A stretch of 15,127 nucleotides of DNA. Source: Candidatus Nomurabacteria bacterium. GTDB lineage: Bacteria > Patescibacteriota > Minisyncoccia > Phycocordibacterales > UBA9973. This document shows, one piece after another, positions 6,927 through 13,744 of the stretch. Below the pieces are notes generated by a model. That model had not been told where the DNA came from and made no database searches. It saw only the letters and a list, made by a program, of their open reading frames with translations. The position numbers were made by a program, and so were the translations under genes. The stretch is taken from NCBI GenBank assembly GCA_943350065.1, contig CALQZZ010000003.1, positions 1 through 15,127 of the forward strand, given 5' to 3'. Each line of letters begins with the position of its first letter. Position 1 is the first letter of the stretch.

Positions 6927-8215
6927 AAGGAAATAATTTTCAACTAATACTTTTAATATTGTTTATTGTCGGAGCTGTTTTAGGTATTTTAGTATTTGCT
7001 GGCCTTGTACCATTTGGTCAACCAGTAAAGACAGGACCTGTCGGTACTGTCGTTCTTTGGGGTACAGTGAAGCAGTCTTCTTTAGGAAAAGCTTTGGCTG
7101 ATTTTAGTCATATTAGCACTAATGTTAATTTAAAATATATAGAAAAAAATCCATTAACTTTTGATCATGATTTATTAGAAGCCTTAGCCTCAGGAGTCGG
7201 TCCGGATCTTTTTATTTTACCTGATGATTTGATTTTACATTATAAAGATAAAATAGCACCTATTCCATATGCTTCTTATGCTGAGGCAACTTTTAAAAAT
7301 ACTTTTGCTGGAGCTGGAGAAATATACCTCAATTCAGCTGGTATTTTAGCTTTACCTTTATCGGTAGACCCTTTGATTATGTATTATAATCGTACTGTTT
7401 TAGATGCTAATAATATAGCCAACCCACCAGCTTATTGGGACGATTTACAAAATATAGTTCCTATTGTTACAAAAAAAGATATATCTGGAAAGATAATAAA
7501 TAGTGGGGTAGCCTTGGGTCAATTTACAAATATTGAACATGCTAAAGATATTATTTCGACACTTTTTATGCAGGCTGGTAGTACTATTGTTCAAGAAAAA
7601 GGTGGATTTTTTAATTCAACCTTAAGTACTTTGAATAATTCTACTAATCCAGGAGCTATTCTTAGTTTTTATACACAATTTACTGACCCACTTAGTCCTT
7701 TTTATTCTTGGAACAGATCTCTGCCTAATTCTAAAGATTCATTTAGCGCTAATAATTTAACTTTTTATTTTGGCTTTGCTAGTGAACTTCCATATTTAAC
7801 TAGCAAGAATCCTAATTTAAATTTTTATATTACTTCAATTCCACAATTTAAAAATTCTACCTTTAAAGTAACCTTTGGTAAGACTCAAGGTATAGCTGTC
7901 TCAACTTTTTCAAAAAATAAAGCATCAGCTTTTTCTGTGGCTGGGCTTTTGGCTTCTGGTGATTTCGCAAAACAATTTTCTGATTCTTTGTTGGTCGCTC
8001 CGGCTAGACGTGACTTATTGGCAGTGAAACCTACAGATGCATATTTTCCTATTTTTTATAGTTCTGCTTTGTATGCCAAGAGTTGGCTTGATCCTTCTGC
8101 TGTTGATACAGATGCTATTTTTAGTGGAATGGTAGATAATGCTTTATCAAATACTTTACCAGCCAAAGAAGCTGTTTTGGATGCTTCTGCTAAATTGGAT
8201 TTATTATTACACTAA
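6923..8215 (+). CDS. Anchored ABC-type extracellular solute-binding protein
   Basis: The 430-residue product has an N-terminal hydrophobic helix (about residues 6-30) without a lipobox cysteine, so it is probably held by an uncleaved anchor. The rest resembles family 1 solute-binding proteins: VVLWG near the start of lobe 1, SGVGPDLFILPDD, LALPLSVDPLIMYYNRTVLD and PPAYWDDLQ, followed by a long second lobe and a C-terminal helical part. In that family such proteins capture sugars or oligosaccharides and pass them to an ABC permease. No permease or ATPase gene is in this window. The ligand is unknown. It overlaps the methyltransferase by 4 nt and is followed after 6 nt by the surface fusion protein. 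Confidence 0.78.
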   Translation: MKGNNFQLILLILFIVGAVLGILVFAGLVPFGQPVKTGPVGTVVLWGTVKQSSLGKALADFSHISTNVNLKYIEKNPLTFDHDLLEALASGVGPDLFILPDDLILHYKDKIAPIPYASYAEATFKNTFAGAGEIYLNSAGILALPLSVDPLIMYYNRTVLDANNIANPPAYWDDLQNIVPIVTKKDISGKIINSGVALGQFTNIEHAKDIISTLFMQAGSTIVQEKGGFFNSTLSTLNNSTNPGAILSFYTQFTDPLSPFYSWNRSLPNSKDSFSANNLTFYFGFASELPYLTSKNPNLNFYITSIPQFKNSTFKVTFGKTQGIAVSTFSKNKASAFSVAGLLASGDFAKQFSDSLLVAPARRDLLAVKPTDAYFPIFYSSALYAKSWLDPSAVDTDAIFSGMVDNALSNTLPAKEAVLDASAKLDLLLH

Positions 8216-8221
8216 TCAATC

Positions 8222-10006
8222 ATGAAAATATTTATGAAAAATTTTTGCACACGTCTTATATTAGTAGTATTTTTAATTTTAATCTCTTTTGGATTGTCTA
8301 AAAAAGTTTTTGCCAATGGAGTTCTTGCTGTTCTAAATTCAGGTATTACATATAACTCTGTAAATGTGGGTGGGGGTGGTTTTGCGCATAATGCTAGTTT
8401 GCATGTTTTATTACTTGATTCTACTGGCGTAGTAGTAAATAATAATACCGTAATTTCAAGTGGTACAGGAAGTATAGGTACCACTTTTACTTCCTTGGCT
8501 TCTAATCATGGTTATTCTTTGTATGCCACAGATTCAGCTGGTACTACAGCAAGTCCAACAATATATTTTACTACATTACCAACTCCGACAGTTGTCACCC
8601 TTACTGCGACTCCTTCGACTCTTATAACAGGACAATCAACAGTAACGACATTAGCTTGGAGTGCGACAAATGTTACAGGTAGTTGTATTGCTGCTAGTAA
8701 TCCTAATATAATTGCTGTTTGGGACAACGCACATAAAGCACTTTCTGGAACACAGCAAGTTACTGTCGTAGCTTCTAATAATTTTACTCTTACTTGTACT
8801 AATTCATCAGGAAATGTCGTAGGACAGGCACAAGCACATGTAACAGTCTCTGCTGGTGGAGGCTCAGTCTCTGCTCCTACTGCAACACCTTCTCCTCTTG
8901 CTGGTCCATTTACTTCAACTCAATCTGTGACTCTTTCTAGTACTACTAGTGGAGTTACTTCTTTCAGATATGTAGATGATGCGTCTTCTCCTACTTGTTC
9001 TGTTGGTTTTACTGCAAATCCATTTCAAATTACAACTACAAAAACAATAAAAGCTATTGCCTGTGTTGGTAATACTGCTTCTACAATGAGTACTTTTCCT
9101 TACGTTATAAATACTTCAGGTGGTGGTCCGAATGTTGTAGATTGGTATTATGAATATACAAATACTGCCGGAGTAAATACTGTGGTAGGTCCAAATAACC
9201 AAGCTAGTTGTTTGAGTGATTATGCAATTTATGTCACCAATGCTGGAACGACTTCTATAAGAGTTTGTTTTGAGTCTACGACATTACCGACACCTACTCC
9301 ACAGGGTGGAGGAGGTAATCCACCACCTCCACCTTCTGGCGGTCCGACAACTTCCGGACTTTTAGTGGCGAATGATCCTACTTCAGCTATGGTGACTTTG
9401 ACTGTAAGTGGAATTCCTAATAATTATTCTACTTTTGATTTAAGTGTTTATAATGAACCAGGAACAACTTCTTATTATCAAACACAGTCTGTTTCTCAAG
9501 ATGGATTTGGGGGAGCAGAAAGTTATTTTAATGGTTTAGCTCCAAGTGGTTCATATAAGGCCTATGTTTCAGATAGTAGTGGAACAAACTTGGTAACACC
9601 GGTCACTTTTTCAACCTTAGCTACAGACCCAATCGTTGTCGGTGGTAATGGTAGTAATACTAGTGGGGGAAATGTAACTTCCGCTACTAGTCTTTCTAGT
9701 CCTGCTGGTGGCCTTGTGCCTGAGTGTACTAGTACAAAAGGTTGCCAATGGAAAGAATTATTAAGTCTTGTGAATAAGGTAGTAAAATTTATTCTTTTTG
9801 CCTTAGGTATACCTATTGCTGCTATTATGTTTATGTATGCTGGTTTTAAATTAATAACTTCTGGTGGTAATCCTAGTGAATTGACTAAAGCTAAAGGTGT
9901 TTTCGGTTCTGTTTTTATGGGTATTGTTTTAGCTGCAGCTGCTTGGCTTATCATTAATGTCGTTTTGACTACTTTAGGCTATGATGGGTCTTGGATCGGG
10001 TTCTAG
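8222..10006 (+). CDS. Multidomain surface protein with C-terminal pilin-like domain
   Basis: The 594-residue product has a signal peptide (cut near KVFA-N, residue 31). After it come a Fn3/Ig-like domain (about 32-118), an Ig-like domain (about 120-210), a domain like the chitobiase/hexosaminidase C-terminal repeat (about 217-296, with SVTLSSTTSGVTSFRYVDD and TKTIKAIAC), a small Cys-containing segment (about 300-352), a Gly/Pro linker (NPPPPPSGG), a second Fn3-like domain (about 376-465) and a Gly/Ser/Thr linker. The last 97 residues carry C502 and C508, two membrane helices (about 520-545 and 560-583) and the loop TSGGNPSELTKAKG, typical of TrbC/VirB2-type T4SS pilins. The same module follows as separate genes downstream. 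A role in adhesion is inferred. An ATG at 8234 is an alternative start. Confidence 0.78.
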   Translation: MKIFMKNFCTRLILVVFLILISFGLSKKVFANGVLAVLNSGITYNSVNVGGGGFAHNASLHVLLLDSTGVVVNNNTVISSGTGSIGTTFTSLASNHGYSLYATDSAGTTASPTIYFTTLPTPTVVTLTATPSTLITGQSTVTTLAWSATNVTGSCIAASNPNIIAVWDNAHKALSGTQQVTVVASNNFTLTCTNSSGNVVGQAQAHVTVSAGGGSVSAPTATPSPLAGPFTSTQSVTLSSTTSGVTSFRYVDDASSPTCSVGFTANPFQITTTKTIKAIACVGNTASTMSTFPYVINTSGGGPNVVDWYYEYTNTAGVNTVVGPNNQASCLSDYAIYVTNAGTTSIRVCFESTTLPTPTPQGGGGNPPPPPSGGPTTSGLLVANDPTSAMVTLTVSGIPNNYSTFDLSVYNEPGTTSYYQTQSVSQDGFGGAESYFNGLAPSGSYKAYVSDSSGTNLVTPVTFSTLATDPIVVGGNGSNTSGGNVTSATSLSSPAGGLVPECTSTKGCQWKELLSLVNKVVKFILFALGIPIAAIMFMYAGFKLITSGGNPSELTKAKGVFGSVFMGIVLAAAAWLIINVVLTTLGYDGSWIGF

Positions 10007-10017
10007 TTATATTTTAG

Positions 10018-10045
10018 GCAGAAATTTTTTGCTAAAAATTTCTGC
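10018..10045. repeat. AT-rich hairpin with the next promoter's -35 box in its loop
   Basis: GCAGAAATTTTT (10018-10029) is exactly complementary to AAAAATTTCTGC (10034-10045) around a TGCT loop. The -35 box TTGCTA (10029-10034) lies in the loop. There is no T tract after the hairpin on the plus strand, so a role as ordinary terminator is unsure. Confidence 0.6.
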
Positions 10046-10057
10046 TAGAGGTATAAT
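10029..10057 (+). promoter_or_regulatory. Promoter of the first small pilin-like gene, predicting a leaderless mRNA
   Basis: TTGCTA (10029-10034), a 17-nt spacer and a perfect TATAAT (10052-10057). Only 6 nt lie between the -10 box and the ATG at 10064. Confidence 0.75.
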
Positions 10058-10063
10058 ATATCT

Positions 10064-10435
10064 ATGAAAAATATCATTCAAAAAAATATCTCAAAAATTT
10101 CTTTAGCTACTTATATAGTATTATTTCCAGTTATTTCTTTTGCTACTGTGACGATTACTCCTTGTGAAGTTTCTGGTGCAGTCTGTAATCCTATAAGTGC
10201 AAATAATATTAATGAATTTATAAAAGCTATTCTTGAAGGTGCGATAAAGATCGGTATACCTATCATTGCTTTGGCTATTATTTATTCTGGTTTTCTTTTT
10301 GTAAAAGCTCAAGGTAAACCAGAAGATCTAAAAACTGCTAAAAATGCCATTATGTATACATTATTAGGGGCAGCTTTATTGCTCGGAGCTTGGGCTCTTG
10401 CACAGCTTATATCAGAGACTGTTTTGTCTTTATAA
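10064..10435 (+). CDS. TrbC/VirB2-like pilin protein 1
   Basis: The 123-residue product has a signal peptide (ending near SFA, residue 27), a short outer segment with C34 and C41, and two hydrophobic helices (about 57-78, IGIPIIALAIIYSGFLFV, and about 95-118) joined by a charged loop KAQGKPEDLKTAKNA. This is the layout of TrbC/VirB2-type and CPR T4SS-pilin-like proteins. It is closest of the group to the C-terminal domain of the 594-residue protein, sharing the PxDL/SELxxAK loop and a YSGF/YAGF helix end. Its own promoter lies directly upstream. Assembly into a pilus is not proven by the sequence. Confidence 0.75.
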   Translation: MKNIIQKNISKISLATYIVLFPVISFATVTITPCEVSGAVCNPISANNINEFIKAILEGAIKIGIPIIALAIIYSGFLFVKAQGKPEDLKTAKNAIMYTLLGAALLLGAWALAQLISETVLSL

Positions 10436-10436
10436 T
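10431..10436 (+). promoter_or_regulatory. -10 box of the second small pilin-like gene
   Basis: A perfect TATAAT overlaps the stop codon of the preceding gene and ends 6 nt before the ATG at 10443. No convincing -35 or extended -10 is present. The fixed 6-nt distance seen at other genes is the main support. Confidence 0.45.
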
Positions 10437-10442
10437 AAAATC

Positions 10443-10772
10443 ATGAAAAATAATATTAAAAATCTTTTCGCTGCTTGTGTCTTGACTCCTCCGAATACTT
10501 TTAAAAGTTTTGTAGAATATATTATTTGTAATATTAATAAATCTGTCATACCTCTGATTATTTCTCTAGCTGTTACTATGTTTGTCTGGGGTATTATTCA
10601 ATATTTGGTTGGTGCCAACGAAGAAGCAAAAAGACAAAAAGGTAAAGATTTTATGTTATGGGGGATTATTGGTTTAGCTGTGATGATCTCTGTCTGGGGG
10701 CTTGTGCGAGTATTTGGTGGTACTTTTGGTGTTCAAAATGTAATTCCTCAAGTTCAAAATACTTCTATATAA
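10443..10772 (+). CDS. TrbC/VirB2-like pilin protein 2
   Basis: I place the start at 10443 rather than the in-frame ATG at 10398, because 10398 lies inside the previous gene and 10443 is preceded by TATAAT at 6 nt and gives the MKNN N-terminus shared with the next gene. The 109-residue product has no classical signal peptide. C12 and C29 lie 17 residues apart before two membrane helices (about 34-56 and 76-95), with the loop GANEEAKRQKGKDFM between them. The pattern FVWGIIQY and GIIGLAVMISVWGLVRVFGGTF is shared with the following three paralogs. The gap to the next gene is 3 nt. Confidence 0.72.
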   Translation: MKNNIKNLFAACVLTPPNTFKSFVEYIICNINKSVIPLIISLAVTMFVWGIIQYLVGANEEAKRQKGKDFMLWGIIGLAVMISVWGLVRVFGGTFGVQNVIPQVQNTSI

Positions 10773-10775
10773 AAT

Positions 10776-11117
10776 ATGAAAAATAATATAAAAATAAATA
10801 TTTATAAAAATATGTTTGCTGTTTGCGCTGTCGGTACAAATCCAAAAATTTCAAGTGTTTTAGACTACATTACCTGTATGATTGCGAAGGGTATTTTTCC
10901 AATTTTGATATCATTATCTGTTATTGTTTTTATTTGGGGAGTACTACAATATACTTTAAATTCTCAAGATGTAAAAAAGAGAGAAGAGAGCAGGAATTTT
11001 ATGATTTATGGATTGATTGCTTTGACTGTGATCGTCTCTATTTGGGGCTTGGTAAATATCTTTATTGGGACTTTTGAGCTAAATAACGCTAGTCCTAGTA
11101 TTCAGACTGTCGTGTAG
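10776..11117 (+). CDS. TrbC/VirB2-like pilin protein 3
   Basis: The 113-residue product is a close paralog of the gene before it: MKNNIK start, C17 and C34 again 17 residues apart, two membrane helices (about 41-60 and 80-101), the loop NSQDVKKREESRNFM, and FIWGVLQY and IVSIWGLVNIFIGTF. It starts 3 nt after the previous stop and has no convincing promoter, so it is cotranscribed and probably translationally coupled. Local duplication of one ancestral gene is the simplest origin. Confidence 0.7.
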   Translation: MKNNIKINIYKNMFAVCAVGTNPKISSVLDYITCMIAKGIFPILISLSVIVFIWGVLQYTLNSQDVKKREESRNFMIYGLIALTVIVSIWGLVNIFIGTFELNNASPSIQTVV

Positions 11118-11138
11118 TAGCATTTGTTTTTATCTTTA

Positions 11139-11147
11139 TGGTATAAT
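11139..11147 (+). promoter_or_regulatory. Extended -10 promoter upstream of the fourth small pilin-like gene
   Basis: TGG plus perfect TATAAT (11142-11147). The expected start near 11154 gives a leader of about 88 nt, unlike the leaderless neighbours. No clear -35 box is seen at 17 nt. Confidence 0.6.
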
Positions 11148-11153
11148 TAACTT

Positions 11154-11241
11154 AACCTAATCACTTAGGACATTATTATTAGCAGGTCGTTTTGTTTATT
11201 AATTATTAATAGTCTCGATAAAATCGAGAAAAAATATAAAT
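11154..11241 (+). promoter_or_regulatory. Structured leader of the fourth small pilin-like gene
   Basis: Two hairpins can form: CCTAA/TTAGG (11156-11160 with 11165-11169, loop TCAC) at the extreme 5' end, and TCTCGAT/ATCGAGA (11213-11219 with 11223-11229, loop AAA) 12 nt before the ATG. The second is followed by A-rich sequence, so it is not a plus-strand terminator. It may shape ribosome access or mRNA stability. Confidence 0.4.
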
Positions 11242-11637
11242 ATGAAGAAAAAAATTATCGGTTTGGTTAGTTTTTCAGCCTTAGCACCTTTGTTTGCTTT
11301 AGCTCAACAATCTAACATTACTTGTGGTCTTGGAGGAAATATTCAATTTATGATTTGTAAAGTAGGTCAAATCATAAGTTCTATCATTCCTATTTTAATA
11401 GCCTTAGGTGTCGTTTACTTTATTTGGGGAGTTATTTCTTATGCTATCGGAAAAGATGAAGAAGCTAAAAAAGAAGGCCGTTCAAGAATCATTAATGGTC
11501 TTATTGCTCTTCTAGTCATTGTTTCTATTTGGGGATTAGTTGGTATTCTACAAAGTACTTTTGGAATTTCACAATCAGGTTCAGCTACTTCAATCGATAT
11601 TCCTTGTATTCCTGGAACCCCTGGTGTAACTTGTTAA
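11242..11637 (+). CDS. TrbC/VirB2-like pilin protein 4
   Basis: The 131-residue product has a clear signal peptide (MKKKIIGLVSFSALAPLFALA), C28 and C39 in the outer segment, two membrane helices (about 45-65 and 84-105), and the loop GKDEEAKKEGRSRII. It shares YFIWGVISYAIG and IVSIWGLVGILQSTFG with paralogs 2 and 3. Its C-terminal tail is unlike theirs: IDIPCIPGTPGVTC, with two more cysteines and a proline-rich turn. It has its own promoter and an 88-nt leader and precedes the fifth paralog by 15 nt. Confidence 0.74.
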   Translation: MKKKIIGLVSFSALAPLFALAQQSNITCGLGGNIQFMICKVGQIISSIIPILIALGVVYFIWGVISYAIGKDEEAKKEGRSRIINGLIALLVIVSIWGLVGILQSTFGISQSGSATSIDIPCIPGTPGVTC

Positions 11638-11652
11638 GTTTGAAATAAAATT

Positions 11653-12006
11653 ATGTCTTTAATTAATGTAGCTTATGCTGGTGAAAGTTTAGATCAATTC
11701 ATAAAGAATGTGGACAAACTTATCATTAATCCACTTATTATATTGATTTTTGCTTTAGCTATAGCGATTTTTCTTTGGGGAGTATTTCAATTTATTGCTA
11801 ATACTGAAAAAGAAGATGAACGTAGTAAGGGTAAAAAACATATGTTGTTTGGAATTATTGGTATCACTATTATGATGGCGGTGTGGACTCTTTTAAATAT
11901 TCTTTTGAATACTTTAAATATCAGTCCAAATGAAATAAATCCACAAGAGGGAACTGTGCATCTAAATGATTACACCCCTTCTACGCCGACTGGATTGTTG
12001 CAATAA
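11653..12006 (+). CDS. TrbC/VirB2-like pilin protein 5
   Basis: The 117-residue product has two membrane helices (about 26-48 and 71-91) around the loop NTEKEDERSKGKKHM, with FLWGVFQFIA and FGIIGITIMMAVWTLLNILLNTL. It has no cysteine at all, unlike its paralogs. The N-terminus MSLINVAYAGES looks like the last part of a signal peptide with an AYA-G cleavage site but lacks the basic and hydrophobic parts; an in-frame TGA at 11641-11643 rules out a longer version here. So the signal peptide may be lost or shortened. A threonine/proline-rich tail ends the protein. It is the last gene before the terminator. Confidence 0.7.
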   Translation: MSLINVAYAGESLDQFIKNVDKLIINPLIILIFALAIAIFLWGVFQFIANTEKEDERSKGKKHMLFGIIGITIMMAVWTLLNILLNTLNISPNEINPQEGTVHLNDYTPSTPTGLLQ

Positions 12007-12033
12007 GTTATATTAAATAAAATATAAAAATAA

Positions 12034-12070
12034 AAAGTCCCCTCGCAATGTGCGAGGGGACTTTGTTTTT
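12034..12070 (+). terminator. Intrinsic terminator of the pilin-like gene cluster
   Basis: AAAGTCCCCTCGCA (12034-12047) pairs exactly with 12051-12064 around an ATG loop, followed by GTTTTT. It stands 28 nt after the last pilin-like gene. Confidence 0.88.
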
Positions 12071-12094
12071 AATTGCCCGATGTCGGGCTTTAAT
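12070..12094 (-). terminator. Intrinsic terminator of the minus-strand two-gene unit
   Basis: GCCCGA (12075-12080) and TCGGGC (12083-12088) form a 6-bp stem. On the minus strand it follows the stop at 12095 and is followed by AATTAAAAAC, a poor U tract, so its strength is unsure. It faces the plus-strand terminator, giving a convergent pair. Confidence 0.5.
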
Positions 12095-12523
12095 TTAACA
12101 GTCCTTCAGGAACCTTATTCGTGTGTTTGGATCTCCTGTTATTTTCCATGTACCAGTGTGAATATTCGCACCTCGGATATCAATATCTCCTTTTCCTGTG
12201 TAGGGAATTGGGGTATGACTTCCAGGAGGATAAAAATTCACCGGCACACCTTCAGTATCAACATCGAACACATAATTGATATTGATAAATAGTTCACCAT
12301 TTGGACCAATAAATTGGTCCGGCATCCTTACAAGACAAGGTCCTGCTGTTGTTGTTTGATTGCCACTGGAAACATTCGTGTCTCCGGTGGTGCCTGTGTT
12401 TAATGTAGGATCAGGTGACGGTGGATTAATACTGTCACGGTAATATAATCTTACAAATAATAATGCTGCGAGGATGAAAGCTATCGCAATCAGACCTCCT
12501 CTTCTTTTTAACGGATCGTTCAT
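12095..12523 (-). CDS. Small membrane-anchored protein of unknown function
   Basis: The 142-residue product begins MNDPLKRRGG, followed by one hydrophobic helix (about residues 10-27, LIAIAFILAALLFVRLYY). A Pro/Ser/Thr/Asn/Gly-rich linker runs to about 61, and then a compact, probably beta-rich domain of about 80 residues with a cysteine at each end (C63 and C142), which could be joined by a disulfide. No family was recognised. The positive-inside rule puts the C-terminal domain outside. It starts 28 nt after the stop of the SPFH-like gene and is likely cotranscribed with it; a TTAAAT lies 5 nt before the ATG but no -35 is seen. Confidence 0.68.
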   Translation of the reverse strand: MNDPLKRRGGLIAIAFILAALLFVRLYYRDSINPPSPDPTLNTGTTGDTNVSSGNQTTTAGPCLVRMPDQFIGPNGELFININYVFDVDTEGVPVNFYPPGSHTPIPYTGKGDIDIRGANIHTGTWKITGDPNTRIRFLKDC

Positions 12524-12551
12524 TTTTTATTTAAGGTGTTTGTTTATTTTT

Positions 12552-13526
12552 TTACCCTTTTTTTGTAGGTTGAGCAAATCCACCATTCATACCGACACCG
12601 CCTATCACATTGATAGTAGTGTGTTCTGGAACTTGCCAAATCAATTTTTCTTCTTTGTAAGTACCTCCTGCTTGAAGTCTGACCATAGACATCATGTCTT
12701 CGTTGGTCATACCTTTTACTTTTTGGTATTTTCTCATTGCTTTTGTAGTATAGATAGCTTTTGTTTCAGGCAACATGATTATAATTGAAGCTTTGTCTGG
12801 TCCACTGTTTTCCAAAATTACTTCTAGTCCAACTCCGTGAGAAGTTTGAAAGTTAGCAAAAATGTCGTGGTTTATTTGTTTATCAAAAACTTTTTCCATA
12901 ACTTCAGCTTCTTTGTTTAGACTATTGATACTAGTCCTTGAATAGTATGTTGAAAACATTGAACCAACAGTAGATTTAGCTTTGTGAATAATTGCTCCGT
13001 CTTTAAAAGAAATAAAACGAAGAAATTTTTCAGCTGCTTGTTCTGCTGTTCCAGATACATCGCACCACATATTCAAAGTAAACAAGGCATCCATATTTAG
13101 GGTTTGTAATTTAGTACCCCAATTTTTTAATACATCAGCTGTTAAGAAACTTTGTAAGTCCCAAAACTTCTTTTTTCCATCTTCTGTAAATACGTCTTCG
13201 TTGTAGGATTTTAAATGTAACCCTACAAAGATTGCTCTTAGTTTTCCTGTAGTTGAATGTGTCACTGCTGTACCTTTAAAGGTCTTCACATAAACTGCTC
13301 CAATACCGGTAGCTATGTAGCCTAAGCCATAAATTACACCAGCCACAATGAATGACCAGAAAAAATAAGGAATGAATGGAATAAATGAAAGCAACAATAA
13401 TGTCACTAACCATATTCCTAAAAATACCTTACCGTGTTCTCTGTATACACTGTCGGGTGTTATTGTTTCTGCATTTTGTAGGTTCCTCACTATGTGAGTA
13501 GCAGTATTACCTTGAACTATTGCCAT
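12552..13526 (-). CDS. Membrane protein with SPFH/Band 7-like domain
   Basis: The 324-residue product has an N-terminal part of about 30 residues, then a hydrophobic hairpin at about 33-80 (GIWLVTLLLLSFIPFIPYFFWSFIVAGVIYGLGYIATG). The rest looks like a diverged SPFH (prohibitin/stomatin) domain: YVKTFKGTAVTHSTTGKLRAIFVGLHLKSYNEDVF, a TLNMDALFTLNMWCDV strand pair, and AAEKFLRFIS, then a helical region. SPFH proteins form membrane-bound oligomers that organise membrane domains. The match is by general pattern, so the family call is tentative. It is the first gene of a two-gene unit with a strong promoter and a leader of about 120 nt. A Gly-rich C-terminal tail (INVIGGVGMNGGFAQP) ends it. Confidence 0.68.
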   Translation of the reverse strand: MAIVQGNTATHIVRNLQNAETITPDSVYREHGKVFLGIWLVTLLLLSFIPFIPYFFWSFIVAGVIYGLGYIATGIGAVYVKTFKGTAVTHSTTGKLRAIFVGLHLKSYNEDVFTEDGKKKFWDLQSFLTADVLKNWGTKLQTLNMDALFTLNMWCDVSGTAEQAAEKFLRFISFKDGAIIHKAKSTVGSMFSTYYSRTSINSLNKEAEVMEKVFDKQINHDIFANFQTSHGVGLEVILENSGPDKASIIIMLPETKAIYTTKAMRKYQKVKGMTNEDMMSMVRLQAGGTYKEEKLIWQVPEHTTINVIGGVGMNGGFAQPTKKG

Positions 13527-13559
13527 TTTTTTATAGATTAAATTGTTTTTAAATAATTA

Positions 13560-13606
13560 TTTGTTTAACTAAAAGGCGGGGGATATTCGCCACTTGGTAA
13601 AACAAA
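13560..13606 (-). promoter_or_regulatory. Long hairpin in the leader of the SPFH-like gene
   Basis: On the minus strand TTTGTTT pairs with AAACAAA at the base and GGCG with CGCC near the top. Between them partly paired bases continue the helix, with three or so mismatches, around an AATATCCCC loop. It lies within the leader of about 120 nt between the promoter and the ATG at 13526. It is not followed by a U tract. Confidence 0.45.
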
Positions 13607-13653
13607 CAATCACAGAACAACTTAACTTTTTTCAATAAACATTTCTTACCTAA

Positions 13654-13682
13654 AGTATAGCATATACAAACTAAAAAGTCAA
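13654..13682 (-). promoter_or_regulatory. Strong promoter of the SPFH-like two-gene unit
   Basis: On the minus strand TTGACT (13682-13677), a 17-nt spacer ending in TGC, and TATACT (13659-13654). The expected start is near 13647. Confidence 0.85.
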
Positions 13683-13699
13683 GCTTTTTTAAACCAAAA

Positions 13700-13740
13700 C
13701 CCCCTCTCCTTTATAAGGAGAGGGGGCAAGGGGGTGAGGT
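13700..13740 (-). terminator. G/C-rich hairpin with C-run tail, terminator of the IPT/TIG gene
   Basis: CCCCCTCTCCTT (13700-13711) pairs exactly with 13715-13726 around TAT. On the minus strand the hairpin follows the stop at 13745-13747 and is followed by TTTTGGTTT. The hairpin is preceded on that strand by CACCTCACCCCCTTG, so the whole 41 bp resembles a pyrimidine-rich dispersed repeat that I remember from many unrelated genomes. Confidence 0.75.
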
Positions 13741-13744
13741 GTAT

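Noticed and set aside
10398..10442. Longer N-terminus for the second pilin-like protein
   Set aside because: It lies in the previous gene, and 10443 has a -10 box at 6 nt and the same MKNN start as the next paralog.
1419..12006. Shine-Dalgarno sites
   Set aside because: Sequences before the start codons are A/T-rich; occasional AGG or GGA occurs inside upstream genes without consistent spacing.
12552..12788. Plus-strand open frames opposite the SPFH-like gene
   Set aside because: They are Phe- and His-rich shadows of the minus-strand gene without any start signal.
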